Of a stretch of DNA of 50,452 bases, positions 1 through 8,074 are shown piece by piece. The notes beneath the pieces were generated by a model. It saw nothing but the letters and a program-made list of their open reading frames with translations. It was not told the origin of the DNA and searched no databases. Both the position numbers and the translations under genes were made by a program. Within the stretch, counting starts at the first letter, position 1. Each line of letters begins with the position of its first letter. The DNA is from an uncultured Lachnospiraceae bacterium (GTDB lineage: Bacteria > Bacillota > Clostridia > Lachnospirales > Lachnospiraceae): positions 209,526 to 259,977 of the forward strand of contig CADABQ010000002.1 of assembly GCA_902786205.1 (NCBI GenBank). Direction: 5' to 3'.

Positions 1-1584
1 GTTTTAGAGCTATGTAATTCAGAATGGGAATAAAACTGTCTAAATTGGGAGCAAAGAGGGCTTCCTGTTTTAGAGCTATGTAATTCAGAATGGGAATAAA
101 ACAATTGGTAAATTTAAGCAACTTGAGTATGCGTTTTAGAGCTATGTAATTCAGAATGGGAATAAAACATAAAAAGTGATTGGAGCGTTGAAAAGATTGT
201 TTTAGAGCTATGTAATTCAGAATGGGAATAAAACTTGATTTGTATGCGCCAAAAATTGTGACACGTTTTAGAGCTATGTAATTCAGAATGGGAATAAAAC
301 AAACATGAAGTTGTGCGCTATGGTGTCGAGGTTTTAGAGCTATGTAATTCAGAATGGGAATAAAACAGTGCTGGTTAGATGGAGATTATGTTGGAGGTTT
401 TAGAGCTATGTAATTCAGAATGGGAATAAAACTGGATCAAATGCCGCGCCTTGGTTTGTGCTGTTTTAGAGCTATGTAATTCAGAATGGGAATAAAACAA
501 TCAAAATATGATGAAGATATTGCACAGCGTTTTAGAGCTATGTAATTCAGAATGGGAATAAAACTTAAGAGGATCATTATAAATGTAGCCCTCTGTTTTA
601 GAGCTATGTAATTCAGAATGGGAATAAAACCCCTTAGATTTACCTGTACTACTCTTTTTAGTTTTAGAGCTATGTAATTCAGAATGGGAATAAAACAGAA
701 AATTGAGTAGCCAGGCAAAAGCAACAGTTTTAGAGCTATGTAATTCAGAATGGGAATAAAACTTGCGATCAAAACATTAGGGTACAGTAATCGTTTTAGA
801 GCTATGTAATTCAGAATGGGAATAAAACTGAAGTAAATAAATTAGCCGGTTTTGACATGTTTTAGAGCTATGTAATTCAGAATGGGAATAAAACATTTAA
901 TATCTTTCCACGCTTTCTGTGCTGGTTTTAGAGCTATGTAATTCAGAATGGGAATAAAACATGGTTTCAGATATTACAATGACACACTCCGTTTTAGAGC
1001 TATGTAATTCAGAATGGGAATAAAACTTCTCCGAATAACTCGCTTAACATTTTGCTGTTTTAGAGCTATGTAATTCAGAATGGGAATAAAACGCAGACGT
1101 GACACTAAAAGAATATCCAAAGGTTTTAGAGCTATGTAATTCAGAATGGGAATAAAACATTATCCACCATTTCACATACAAATGCATTGTTTTAGAGCTA
1201 TGTAATTCAGAATGGGAATAAAACAAGCGGATGCATTAGCTATTATTCAGGACAGTTTTAGAGCTATGTAATTCAGAATGGGAATAAAACTTAAAAATTA
1301 AATTTAAAGATTTTTATGATGTTTTAGAGCTATGTAATTCAGAATGGGAATAAAACAGTGAAAAACACCAGCAAAGGAAACTTAGCGTTTTAGAGCTATG
1401 TAATTCAGAATGGGAATAAAACTTAAGCGGGTTAATTGAAATAAAAGGTTTTGTTTTAGAGCTATGTAATTCAGAATGGGAATAAAACCGGCATTTACGA
1501 CTACAACTCTTTCACTTCGTTTTAGAGCTATGTAATTCAGAATGGGAATAAAACGATTTCCACAAGTGCTGCAAACGAAATAGC

Positions 1585-1636
1585 GTTTTAGAGCTATGTA
1601 ATTCAGAATGGGAATAATTCAGAATGGGAATAAAAC
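1585..1636 (+). repeat. CRISPR repeat with internal 16-bp tandem duplication
   Basis: This repeat copy is 52 bp instead of 36. The segment AATTCAGAATGGGAAT occurs twice in tandem before the normal TAAAAC end. The spacers on both sides are normal 30-mers. Replication slippage in a single repeat explains it best. It lies in the 3' half of the repeat and leaves the 5' GTTTTAGAGCTATG part intact. Confidence 0.95.
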
Positions 1637-1798
1637 TGAGTGGATTAACAAGCACTGGGGTAAATCGTTTTAGAGCTATGTAATTCAGAATGGGAATAAA
1701 ACCAGTTAATAAGGACTTAAACAGAATGGTAAGTTTTAGAGCTATGTAATTCAGAATGGGAATAAAACTCTTGAACAATGGTTGCAACAAGTTGCAAA

Positions 1799-1857
1799 GT
1801 TTTAGAGCTATGTAATTCAGAATGGGAATAAAACGTAATTCAGAATGGGAATAAAAC
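1799..1857 (+). repeat. CRISPR repeat followed by a partial 23-bp repeat copy
   Basis: A full 36-bp repeat is followed directly by a second copy of its last 23 bases (GTAATTCAG through TAAAAC) with no spacer between. The next spacer, 1858-1888, is 31 bp instead of 30. This is a second independent duplication of the repeat's 3' part within about 250 bp of the first. Confidence 0.95.
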
Positions 1858-2123
1858 GCAAAAAAGCAATTAAATAATGCCTCTTTAGGTTTTAGAGCTA
1901 TGTAATTCAGAATGGGAATAAAACTAAGAAGAAAGGAATTATACAGTAACTCCTGTTTTAGAGCTATGTAATTCAGAATGGGAATAAAACGTGGAAAGGA
2001 AGAATAATTATGGCATATAAGTTTTAGAGCTATGTAATTCAGAATGGGAATAAAACGAAAAACACCAAAAAAAAGGGAACAAAACTGTTTTAGAGCTATG
2101 TAATTCAGAATGGGAATAAAACA

Positions 2124-2483
2124 TTTTATGATGGCTATGAAATTGCAATCAGTGGTGACAATGTGCGATATCAAATTGAAACTGCATTTCATGAATTGGG
2201 GCATAGATTTGAAGATGTGGTCAAAGGAATTTATGAAGCAGAAGATATCTTTTACAAGAGAAGAACAGCAGGATGTCCTTTGGAATGGTTGGGAACTGGG
2301 TATTCAAAGTCTGAAAAGACTAGGAAAGATGAATTTCTTGACACTTACATGGGAAAAGAATATCCTGACAATTTCTATGAACTTGTTTCAATGGGTTTTG
2401 AATATGCGTACACAAACCCAACAATACTATGGCAAGATGAAGATTTTGCACAATTTATCTATGGAATTTTGTCATTATATTAG
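2124..2483 (+). pseudogene. C-terminal fragment of a phage-type zincin (HExxH) protein
   Basis: The frame is open from the repeat boundary and ends at TAA/TAG after about 119 codons, with no upstream start outside the CRISPR repeat. A GTG at 2163 is the only in-frame internal start. The peptide contains FHELGHRFEDV, a metal-binding HExxH motif, followed by acidic and aromatic-rich sequence. Such zincin-like C-terminal domains occur on phage minor head proteins and mobile-element proteins, so this is probably the tail of a longer gene whose 5' part was not captured. The downstream small gene starts 14 bp after it, as in a phage operon. The fragment is presumably not expressed as a functional protein. 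Confidence 0.65.
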
Positions 2484-2497
2484 AAAGGTGGTATCTT

Positions 2498-2794
2498 ATG
2501 GGAAAGATAATTGCATCAGGAATCTATTGTGGTGATAGAATCACTGTTGAAGTAGTTGTGGAAGATGGAACACTTTTAATTCTTATGGATGAAGAAGAAG
2601 TTCCTGACTTACAGAAAAGATTTGATGAATTGATAAAAGTTCAACCTGCAATAGGTGGAACATACTTCCCTAATGAAAATTCATTACTTACTGCTTACAA
2701 TGTATTGCAGCATACATTTTTTGATACATTGGAAGAAATTACAGTGGAAGGTGACCTTGGTGAAATTCCACATGAAGATGGTGTGATATATTGA
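2498..2794 (+). CDS. Small acidic phage-like hypothetical protein inside the CRISPR array
   Basis: This 98-residue ORF starts with ATG after a good ribosome site (GAAAGGTGG, 2484-2492 region). It is rich in Asp/Glu and has no transmembrane segment. I do not recognise the family. It immediately follows the zincin gene fragment, and a small acidic gene downstream of a head-morphogenesis gene fits phage gene order, so it probably came in on the same DNA. It is the only complete gene in the 733-bp insert. Whether it is transcribed depends on read-through of the CRISPR precursor. Confidence 0.6.
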   Translation: MGKIIASGIYCGDRITVEVVVEDGTLLILMDEEEVPDLQKRFDELIKVQPAIGGTYFPNENSLLTAYNVLQHTFFDTLEEITVEGDLGEIPHEDGVIY

Positions 2795-3397
2795 TTGGTT
2801 GATGAAAGGGTGAATAATTCATCGAAATGTCATGTTCTTAGTTGCGTGAACCTTTGTTTTAGAGCTATGTAATTCAGAATGGGAATAAAACAGAATTTTA
2901 CCCTATCGCATTTGATGATGAGTTTTAGAGCTATGTAATTCAGAATGGGAATAAAACACTCTATTATTGTTACAAATATTTTCAAGTGTTTTAGAGCTAT
3001 GTAATTCAGAATGGGAATAAAACTATTTTTTTAGTTTCGTATTTAAACGGGTCGTTTTAGAGCTATGTAATTCAGAATGGGAATAAAACCATTGCCGCTG
3101 TTACTGACAACAAAAAAGAGTTTTAGAGCTATGTAATTCAGAATGGGAATAAAACTACAGATGTAGCAGTAACATCGCCTGCTGCGTTTTAGAGCTATGT
3201 AATTCAGAATGGGAATAAAACTGAAGTATCCTTATCTGCCGACCCTGTAGAGTTTTAGAGCTATGTAATTCAGAATGGGAATAAAAGTAAGCGTCAAATA
3301 AGAAGGTGGATAGAAAATCCAATTCGTTCATGAGATAATTCTAAATAACCTTAAGTGTCTTAAGACTCTTAAGAGTTTTTAGCAAAGGAGGAGTTGG

Positions 3398-3769
3398 ATG
3401 AATCAATTAACTATAGCTACTCATGAAGCGAAACTCGCTCTCTGGGCAGAGAGAATACAGGAATGCCATGAGAGCGGAATGTCTGTCAAAGATTGGTGTC
3501 GAAGTCAAGGTATATCAGATAAAACTTATTATTATTGGTTTCGAAAACTGAAGCAGGAGGCATTTGATAAACTTCCAGAAGAACAAAGAGAGAAACTTTT
3601 CCGAAAATCCAGAACTGTTTTTTCGGAAGTAAAAAAGCCCGTTTGCATATCGAACAGTTCAGATACGACCGTTTCCGTTTTCAAAAATGATTTACAAATA
3701 GATATTAAAAATCATGCAGATCCAACTACTGTTAAGATGGTCCTTGACCTTCTGGGGCAGACATGCTAG
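3398..3769 (+). CDS. tnpA: IS66 family accessory protein TnpA
   Basis: This 123-residue protein has an N-terminal helix-turn-helix-like region (CHESGMSVKDWCRSQGISDKTYYYWFRKL) typical of the first IS66 gene, whose likely role is DNA binding at the element ends. It starts with ATG after GCAAAGGAGGAG. Its last codons overlap the start of tnpB by 7 bp, so the two are translationally coupled. A hairpin just upstream (about 3350-3377) may limit read-through into the element. No damage is seen. Confidence 0.9.
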   Translation: MNQLTIATHEAKLALWAERIQECHESGMSVKDWCRSQGISDKTYYYWFRKLKQEAFDKLPEEQREKLFRKSRTVFSEVKKPVCISNSSDTTVSVFKNDLQIDIKNHADPTTVKMVLDLLGQTC

Positions 3770-4119
3770 GGGATATATCCCAGGCAGAACATATCTATAT
3801 CGCATGTGGATACACAGATATGAGAAAAGCGATCGATGGACTGGCTGCAATTGTTCAAAACAATTTTAAGCTGGATCCGTTTTCAAACTCTTTGTTTCTG
3901 TTCTGTGGAAGAAAAAGGAACCGATTGAAAGCCTTGTATTGGGAAGGTGATGGCTTTGTACTCCTTTATAAGCGTTTGGAAAATGGACGTTTTCAATGGC
4001 CAATGAACGAAGAACAGGTCCGCATGATAACAGACCGGGAGTTTCGGTGGCTCATGGAAGGATTAGCGATCGATCAGCCGAAAGCAGTACAAAAGACAAC
4101 CATAAAAAGAGCATTATAA
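3763..4119 (+). CDS. tnpB: IS66 family accessory protein TnpB
   Basis: This 118-residue protein shows the conserved TnpB pattern: IACGYTDMRKAIDGLAAIV near the N terminus, then FLFCGRKRNRLKALYWEGDGF and YKRLENGRFQWP. TnpB is required for transposition of IS66-type elements, but its biochemical role is unclear. It starts inside the tnpA stop region and is followed after about 85 bp by tnpC. The length matches the family norm. Confidence 0.93.
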   Translation: MLGDISQAEHIYIACGYTDMRKAIDGLAAIVQNNFKLDPFSNSLFLFCGRKRNRLKALYWEGDGFVLLYKRLENGRFQWPMNEEQVRMITDREFRWLMEGLAIDQPKAVQKTTIKRAL

Positions 4120-4203
4120 AGTGCCTAAAATCCTTGATTTTACTGGATTTTCTGGCACTTTTCTGGTATGCTGGTATTAGTAAAAAAACGAAGGAAATAT
4201 TTT

Positions 4204-5745
4204 ATGGGAACAAAAGAAGATCAGATAGAAGAATTATTCAAGAGAATAGAAGAATTAGAAAAGGAAAACAGCCGTCTACATGAGACGGTTGCTTTCCTAA
4301 CCCATAAATTATACGGCAGTAGATCAGAGAAGACATCATCACTTCAGATTGAAGGACAGATGTCTCTTTTTGATGAAATAGAAGTTTGTGAAGACCAGAC
4401 TGTAGAGGAACCCAAACTAAAAGATATTGAAGGATATCGCCGCAAGAAAGCAAAAGGACACAAGGAGCAATTACTGAAAAATCTGCCACATCATAAGAAA
4501 CTTTGTACATTAACGGAGCAGGAACGTTTTTGCGAGACTTGTGGAGCACCTTTGTATTCTGTCGGGGAGGAATTCGTCAGAACAGAAGTAGAATATATAC
4601 CGGCACAGATCCGAGTCATTGATTATTATCGAGAAACGTTTGAGTGTCGTGAATGTAGAAAAGCCGGTAGAGAATATATGGAGAAATCTCCCATGCCAGA
4701 TGCCGTTATGCAGCATTCTCTCGCATCACCATCTACAATAAGCTGGGTCATCCATCAAAAATTCGAATTGGCGGTTCCTTTATACCGTCAGGAAAAGGAA
4801 TGGGAAATGCTTGGATTAAAACTGAGTCGGGCAACCATGGCAAACTGGATCATGGTCAGCTTTCGCGACTGGCTTTCTCCGGTGGTAGATTTACTAAAGA
4901 AACACCTGCTGGAAGAAAGTTACCTGCACATCGATGAAACGCCTGTTCAGGTCATGAACGAAGAAGAACGTAAAAATACCACAAAATCTTATATGTGGGT
5001 ATATAGTACGATCAAGGAAAGCGGTCATCCGATCCGCTACTTTGAATATCAGCCCGGGCGAAGTGGACAGTATCCGAAAGAGTTCTTAAAAGGATACAAC
5101 GGTTTCATCCACACAGATGCCTATAAAGGCTATGAAGCAGTAAAAGGGATCACCAGATGCTTTTGCTGGACACATCTGAGAAGATATTTTGTGGATGCCC
5201 TTCCAAAAGATGTGAAACAAAAAGATAACACCATTCCGGCCACTGCAATCCAGTATATCAACAAACTGTTTGAAATCGAGAACAGATTGGAAATACTGTC
5301 TGCAGAAGGTCGAAAAGAACAGCGTCTCATTCAGGAAAAGCCTGTTTTAGATGCCTTTTGGTCGTGGGCAGAAACGGCAGCAAAAGAAATAGCTCCACGT
5401 TCGAAACTCGGTGCTGTTTTTACCTATGCATTTAATCAAAAAGAAGGACTCATGAATTACCTGCTGGACGGAAACTGTTCCATCAGCAATAACCTTGCCG
5501 AAAATTGTATCAGACCATTTACAATCGGCAGAAAGAACTGGCTGTTTTCAGGAAGTTCGAAAGGTGCAACTGCCAGTGGCGGTATTTACACACTTGTAGA
5601 GACTGCAAAGGCAAATGGATTAGATCCAATGAAATACATCACATTTATACTGGGTGATCTTCCTGGTACGGATTATTTAAACTATCCTGAATATTTGGAT
5701 GATTACCTGCCATGGGGATCAATCGTACAAAAACGATGTAAATAA
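4204..5745 (+). CDS. tnpC: IS66 family transposase TnpC
   Basis: This is the DDE transposase of the element, 513 residues. An N-terminal leucine-rich coiled coil (EELFKRIEELEKENSRL) is followed by a Cys4 zinc-binding region (CETC...CREC). The RNase H-fold catalytic core shows IDETPVQV (first Asp), HTDAYKGY (second Asp) and NNLAENCIRPF (Glu). The ATG at 4204 is chosen because AAGGAAAT precedes it at good spacing; an in-frame ATG at 4168 lacks such a site. The gene is full length and apparently intact, so the element may still be mobile. Confidence 0.93.
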   Translation: MGTKEDQIEELFKRIEELEKENSRLHETVAFLTHKLYGSRSEKTSSLQIEGQMSLFDEIEVCEDQTVEEPKLKDIEGYRRKKAKGHKEQLLKNLPHHKKLCTLTEQERFCETCGAPLYSVGEEFVRTEVEYIPAQIRVIDYYRETFECRECRKAGREYMEKSPMPDAVMQHSLASPSTISWVIHQKFELAVPLYRQEKEWEMLGLKLSRATMANWIMVSFRDWLSPVVDLLKKHLLEESYLHIDETPVQVMNEEERKNTTKSYMWVYSTIKESGHPIRYFEYQPGRSGQYPKEFLKGYNGFIHTDAYKGYEAVKGITRCFCWTHLRRYFVDALPKDVKQKDNTIPATAIQYINKLFEIENRLEILSAEGRKEQRLIQEKPVLDAFWSWAETAAKEIAPRSKLGAVFTYAFNQKEGLMNYLLDGNCSISNNLAENCIRPFTIGRKNWLFSGSSKGATASGGIYTLVETAKANGLDPMKYITFILGDLPGTDYLNYPEYLDDYLPWGSIVQKRCK

Positions 5746-5746
5746 T

Positions 5747-5788
5747 AATTGCCATCAGAGGAAGTATACTCCCTTTGGTGGCAATTTT
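5747..5788 (+). terminator. Intrinsic terminator at the IS66 right end
   Basis: AATTGCCA pairs with TGGCAATT across an inner stem (AGG...CCT), followed by TTTT. It lies just after tnpC and inside the right inverted repeat of the element. Confidence 0.7.
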
Positions 5789-5857
5789 AAATACACTATC
5801 TTATTTGACGCTTACTAATTATAAAGCTAAATGGGTTATATGCCTATTTCTTTTTTT

Positions 5858-5900
5858 AAAATTCTAAGCTTCCCCCCAAGTAAAGTTTAGAATTTTTTTT
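5858..5900 (+). terminator. Terminator-like hairpin downstream of the CRISPR/IS66 region
   Basis: AAATTCTAA-CTT pairs with AAG-TTTAGAATTT and is followed by a run of T residues. It may have ended CRISPR array transcription before IS66 entered. The flanking stretch 5816-6173 holds no gene. Confidence 0.5.
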
Positions 5901-5923
5901 ACTTTGTAGAAGTACATTACATT

Positions 5924-6018
5924 CTATAGAGTAAAACAATCTGAGCATGCAAAGTGGAGCAAGTTCCTCATATATGAGGGTTTTAGAGAGTTGAAGTGGA
6001 TTTGTTCATGTTGTTTTA
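5924..6018. repeat. Dispersed intergenic repeat, copy A
   Basis: The segment contains CTATAGAGTAAAAC...CTGAG, which matches the copy at 29383, and GCATGCAAAGT...TCCTCATATATGAGG, which matches the copy at 36347. CCTCATATATGAGG is self-complementary. It follows a terminator-like hairpin, as the other two copies do. No coding potential is seen. Confidence 0.5.
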
Positions 6019-6115
6019 GATTTATAAATGTTCGATTAGATTAGTAGTTGTCTAGATCTAAGATTGGATTGATAAAAAAATTTTGTTTATGAATTGAAAA
6101 AATAATAAAAAAATA

Positions 6116-6141
6116 TGTAACGAATTTAAGATAAGTGAGTC
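6116..6141 (+). promoter_or_regulatory. Candidate ECF-type promoter of the sigma-factor operon
   Basis: TGTAAC and AGTC are separated by 16 bp about 33 bp upstream of the sigma gene. This resembles the AAC/GTC core recognised by many ECF sigma factors, which often transcribe their own operon. A SigA-like TATATA overlaps just downstream, so the assignment is tentative. Confidence 0.35.
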
Positions 6142-6173
6142 TTATATATGCAAGTTGATCAGGAGGTGAAAAA

Positions 6174-6656
6174 GTGAAGAGCATTGAGGAGCTTTATCGA
6201 ATGTATTTTAAGGATGTATTTTTATATGTAAAAGCATTATCAAAGGATGATCATATAGCAGAGGAAATTACGCAGGATACTTTTTTTAAAGCAATGAAGG
6301 GAATAAATAAGTTTAAAGGAGAATGTAATATTCGAGTATGGTTATGTCAGATTGCAAAAAATTCTTACTATACATATTGTAAAAAGAGAAAACGAGTAGA
6401 TGAAGCAGCGGAGAAGGAAAAACAACTGATAGAAGAGAATTTTGTGGAAAGGCGATTAGTGGAGAAGGAGCAGGCAGTAATACTTCACAAAGTTCTTCAT
6501 CATTTGGAAGAACCATATAAAGAAGTGTTTCATCTCCGGGTATTTGGGGAGTTGTCTTTTCGGGAAATTGGGGAAATTTTTGAAAAAACAGAAAGTTGGA
6601 GCCGTGTAACATTTCATAGGGCGAAAGTGAAAATAATGGAACATTTGAAAAAATAA
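6174..6656 (+). CDS. RNA polymerase sigma factor, ECF subfamily
   Basis: This 160-residue protein has the two-domain ECF layout. Region 2 (about residues 5-70) includes AEEITQDTFFKAMKGINKFKG, and region 4 (about 100-157) includes the helix-turn-helix LSFREIGEIFEKTESWSRVTFHRAK. There is no region 1 or 3. The start is GTG, chosen because CAGGAGGTG precedes it. The next gene is a matching zinc-finger anti-sigma factor, so activity is probably held at the membrane until a cell-envelope signal arrives. The regulon cannot be told from sequence. The overall AT-rich composition matches the neighbours. Confidence 0.92.
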   Translation: MKSIEELYRMYFKDVFLYVKALSKDDHIAEEITQDTFFKAMKGINKFKGECNIRVWLCQIAKNSYYTYCKKRKRVDEAAEKEKQLIEENFVERRLVEKEQAVILHKVLHHLEEPYKEVFHLRVFGELSFREIGEIFEKTESWSRVTFHRAKVKIMEHLKK

Positions 6657-6700
6657 CCCCTCATTGAAAGTTAGTTTAGCATAAAAAATGGAGGAATAAT

Positions 6701-7402
6701 ATGGAAAAAAAAATGTGCGAAATAGTTGGTGATTTAATGCCACTTTATGTGGATGATGTGTGTTCAGAAAAAAGTAAGCAGTTGATAGAGAGGCATTTAG
6801 AAGAATGCGAAACTTGTAAGCAATTACTTGAAACAATGAAATTAGAAGTAAATATTCCAACGAACAAAGAGCAATCTTTGGAAGATGTTAAAATAATAAA
6901 AAAAGTAAAGAAAAGAATATGGATAGAGAGAATCGTAATTGCGGTACTTGTATTAATTGTGACAGGAAGCTTTCTGTTTGGAGCATTGCTTCGTCTTGCT
7001 GGAACTTATAAAAATATGAATGATGTAGTCAATATGGAGAGCGTTAGCATTGAAGAAGATAAAAATGGAAATTTGTGGTTGCTACGTGCGGGAAATGCCA
7101 GTATGGCAAGTTATATTATGCCAGAAGTTTATACAAAGGATGGACAGCCAGTACGTGTAAGTTCTAAAAAGATATATAACAAATTAAAGGATAATGAATC
7201 TTATGAAATAAGAATTGTATTTGAAGAAAGTCCAATCAACTATTATGTACAAAAATTGTTAGGTATTGAAACTGCGGGAATAGAAGAAAAAAGCATGTTT
7301 CTATCAAAGAAAAAAGTGAAAAAATATGGAAAAATTGTGATGGAACAAAAAGATGGAACAAAAAAAGTACTTTGGGAAAAGGAGCAGGAAAATGGAAGAT
7401 AA
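6701..7402 (+). CDS. Membrane anti-sigma factor with zinc-finger domain
   Basis: This 233-residue protein begins with an anti-sigma zinc-finger domain with a His-x3-Cys-x2-Cys motif (HLEECETC, about residues 32-39) and an upstream Cys near residue 6 or 21. One transmembrane helix lies at about 73-97, and the C-terminal part of about 130 residues should be extracellular. It follows the ECF sigma gene by 44 bp with its own ribosome site. The inferred role is to bind and inhibit that sigma factor until the outer domain is triggered. The outer domain shows no family I recognise. Confidence 0.88.
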   Translation: MEKKMCEIVGDLMPLYVDDVCSEKSKQLIERHLEECETCKQLLETMKLEVNIPTNKEQSLEDVKIIKKVKKRIWIERIVIAVLVLIVTGSFLFGALLRLAGTYKNMNDVVNMESVSIEEDKNGNLWLLRAGNASMASYIMPEVYTKDGQPVRVSSKKIYNKLKDNESYEIRIVFEESPINYYVQKLLGIETAGIEEKSMFLSKKKVKKYGKIVMEQKDGTKKVLWEKEQENGR

Positions 7403-7673
7403 GAAGTTTTATGGAGTAGGAATCGGACTTGCTGTAGTTGCTTTTGTTTTGGCTACGTTTGAACCAGTAATAGGATTTTTTGTAGGTATATTAAGTCTTT
7501 GGATAAATATGAAAAAAAGAAATCAGTATAGAGTAAAAATAGGTGTTGTATTATCGGTGGTTGGAATGCTTTTTGACATTTTGTTTATAGCCTCAATTAT
7601 TTGGATGGGGTTACAAAATCAAAATGCCAGCACGGATTATTGGCTGTTTCAATTGTTGTTCGGGAATAGATAG
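7392..7673 (+). CDS. Small membrane protein, third gene of the sigma operon
   Basis: A 93-residue hydrophobic protein with two to three predicted transmembrane segments (about 6-40 and 52-75). The ATG at 7392 is preferred because AAGGAGCAGG precedes it; the frame extends upstream to 7353 inside the anti-sigma gene. It overlaps the anti-sigma stop by 11 bp, which implies translational coupling. Its pattern (VGIGLAVVAFVLA...WINMKKRNQ) resembles small DUF4190-like membrane proteins, but I cannot assign a function. It could be a cofactor of the anti-sigma complex or an effector of the stress response. Confidence 0.7.
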   Translation: MEDKKFYGVGIGLAVVAFVLATFEPVIGFFVGILSLWINMKKRNQYRVKIGVVLSVVGMLFDILFIASIIWMGLQNQNASTDYWLFQLLFGNR

Positions 7674-8074
7674 ATTGTGGCAGTTTCTTTTATTGCTATT
7701 CATGCACAATGCCATTGTTTGTAAACTAAAATAATACTATATTTTATAGAAATATTTAAATATTTCTATCGTTTTTCGTATATACTTTATGTATTATCTA
7801 GATAAACATTCATAATTGAATTTTTTGGATTATCTGGATGGGTTACGTATTCTATAGTGATTTTCATATATTTTGTTTTATAAATATATTTATAATCATT
7901 TCTAAATAATAAAGAGTTAAAAGGATTGTTATATAAAAGAAATTTTTGAAAAATATGCAAAAAATAATATAAAATGCGTAAGTATTATTGCTTACTTCAT
8001 AGGAAATGGTATAATAGAAATGTCACTGTATTATAGGATAGTAGCTACTAAAGATTAAAGAAAAGGAGAATAAT
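7674..8074. other. AT-rich intergenic region of 401 bp
   Basis: No gene is visible. The stretch is very AT-rich with short inverted repeats (AGAAATATTTAAATATTTCT near 7749). A SigA-type promoter for the downstream gene sits at its right end. No conserved RNA is recognised. Confidence 0.5.
7988..8015 (+). promoter_or_regulatory. Probable SigA promoter of the 8075 gene
   Basis: TTGCTT (7988-7993) and a perfect TATAAT (8010-8015) are separated by 16 bp, about 60 bp upstream of the start codon. A partial dyad (AAGTA...TACTT) overlaps the -35 region and could be an operator. Confidence 0.5.

Larger units (their letters stand above)
2123..2855 (+). other. 733-bp phage-like DNA segment occupying one CRISPR spacer position
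   Basis: Between two complete repeats (2087-2122 and 2856-2891) lies 733 bp instead of a 30-bp spacer. It holds the 3' end of a gene with a zincin HExxH motif, then a complete small gene with a ribosome site, then about 60 bp without a clear gene. The reading frame of the first gene is open right from the end of the left repeat. I see no transposase, terminal inverted repeat or target duplication. It looks like a contiguous slice of a phage or integrative-element genome. Either it was integrated as an over-long spacer or it arrived by recombination. Confidence 0.85.
1..3286 (+). CRISPR. CRISPR array, type II-like repeat, 39 repeats
   Basis: A 36-bp repeat starting GTTTTAGAGCTATG and ending GGGAATAAAAC recurs at a 66-bp period with 30-bp unique spacers. 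I count 39 copies: 32 from 1 to 2122 and 7 from 2856 to 3286. They hold 37 ordinary spacers plus one 733-bp interval at 2123-2855. The copies look identical except for the variants at 1585 and 1799 and the last copy at 3252, which lacks its final C. The first 14 bases equal the start of the S. pyogenes type II-A repeat, the part that pairs with tracrRNA, so a Cas9 system is inferred. By that analogy the leader and cas genes lie left of the window and the right end is the oldest. No cas gene or tracrRNA is visible here. Confidence 0.97.
3287..5815 (+). mobile_element. IS66-family insertion sequence, 2529 bp
   Basis: The element is bounded by inverted repeats GTAAGCGTCAAATAAGA (left) and its complement ending CTTAC at 5815, 17 matching bases. 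It carries the three IS66 genes tnpA, tnpB and tnpC in order. Its left end abuts the last CRISPR repeat after 35 of its 36 bases. IS66 elements normally make 8-bp target duplications, but the flanks (GAATAAAA left, TAATTATA right) do not match. That suggests a deletion or rearrangement beside the element after insertion. Confidence 0.95.

Noticed and set aside
114..2204. Many ORFs on the minus strand and within the array with repeated FIPILNYIALK or FYSHSELHSSKT peptides
   Set aside because: They are translations of the CRISPR repeat and have no ribosome sites.
2110..2535. 141-codon plus-strand ORF across the CRISPR insert
   Set aside because: It begins inside the repeat and overlaps the better-supported zincin frame and the 2498 gene in another frame.
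2810..2855. Possible start of a Cys-rich small gene at the right end of the CRISPR insert (CHVLSCVNL)
   Set aside because: Only about 15 codons before the repeat and no properly spaced ribosome site.
2123..2855. Idea that the CRISPR insert is an IS or integron cassette
   Set aside because: No transposase, inverted ends, attC-like site or target duplication is visible.
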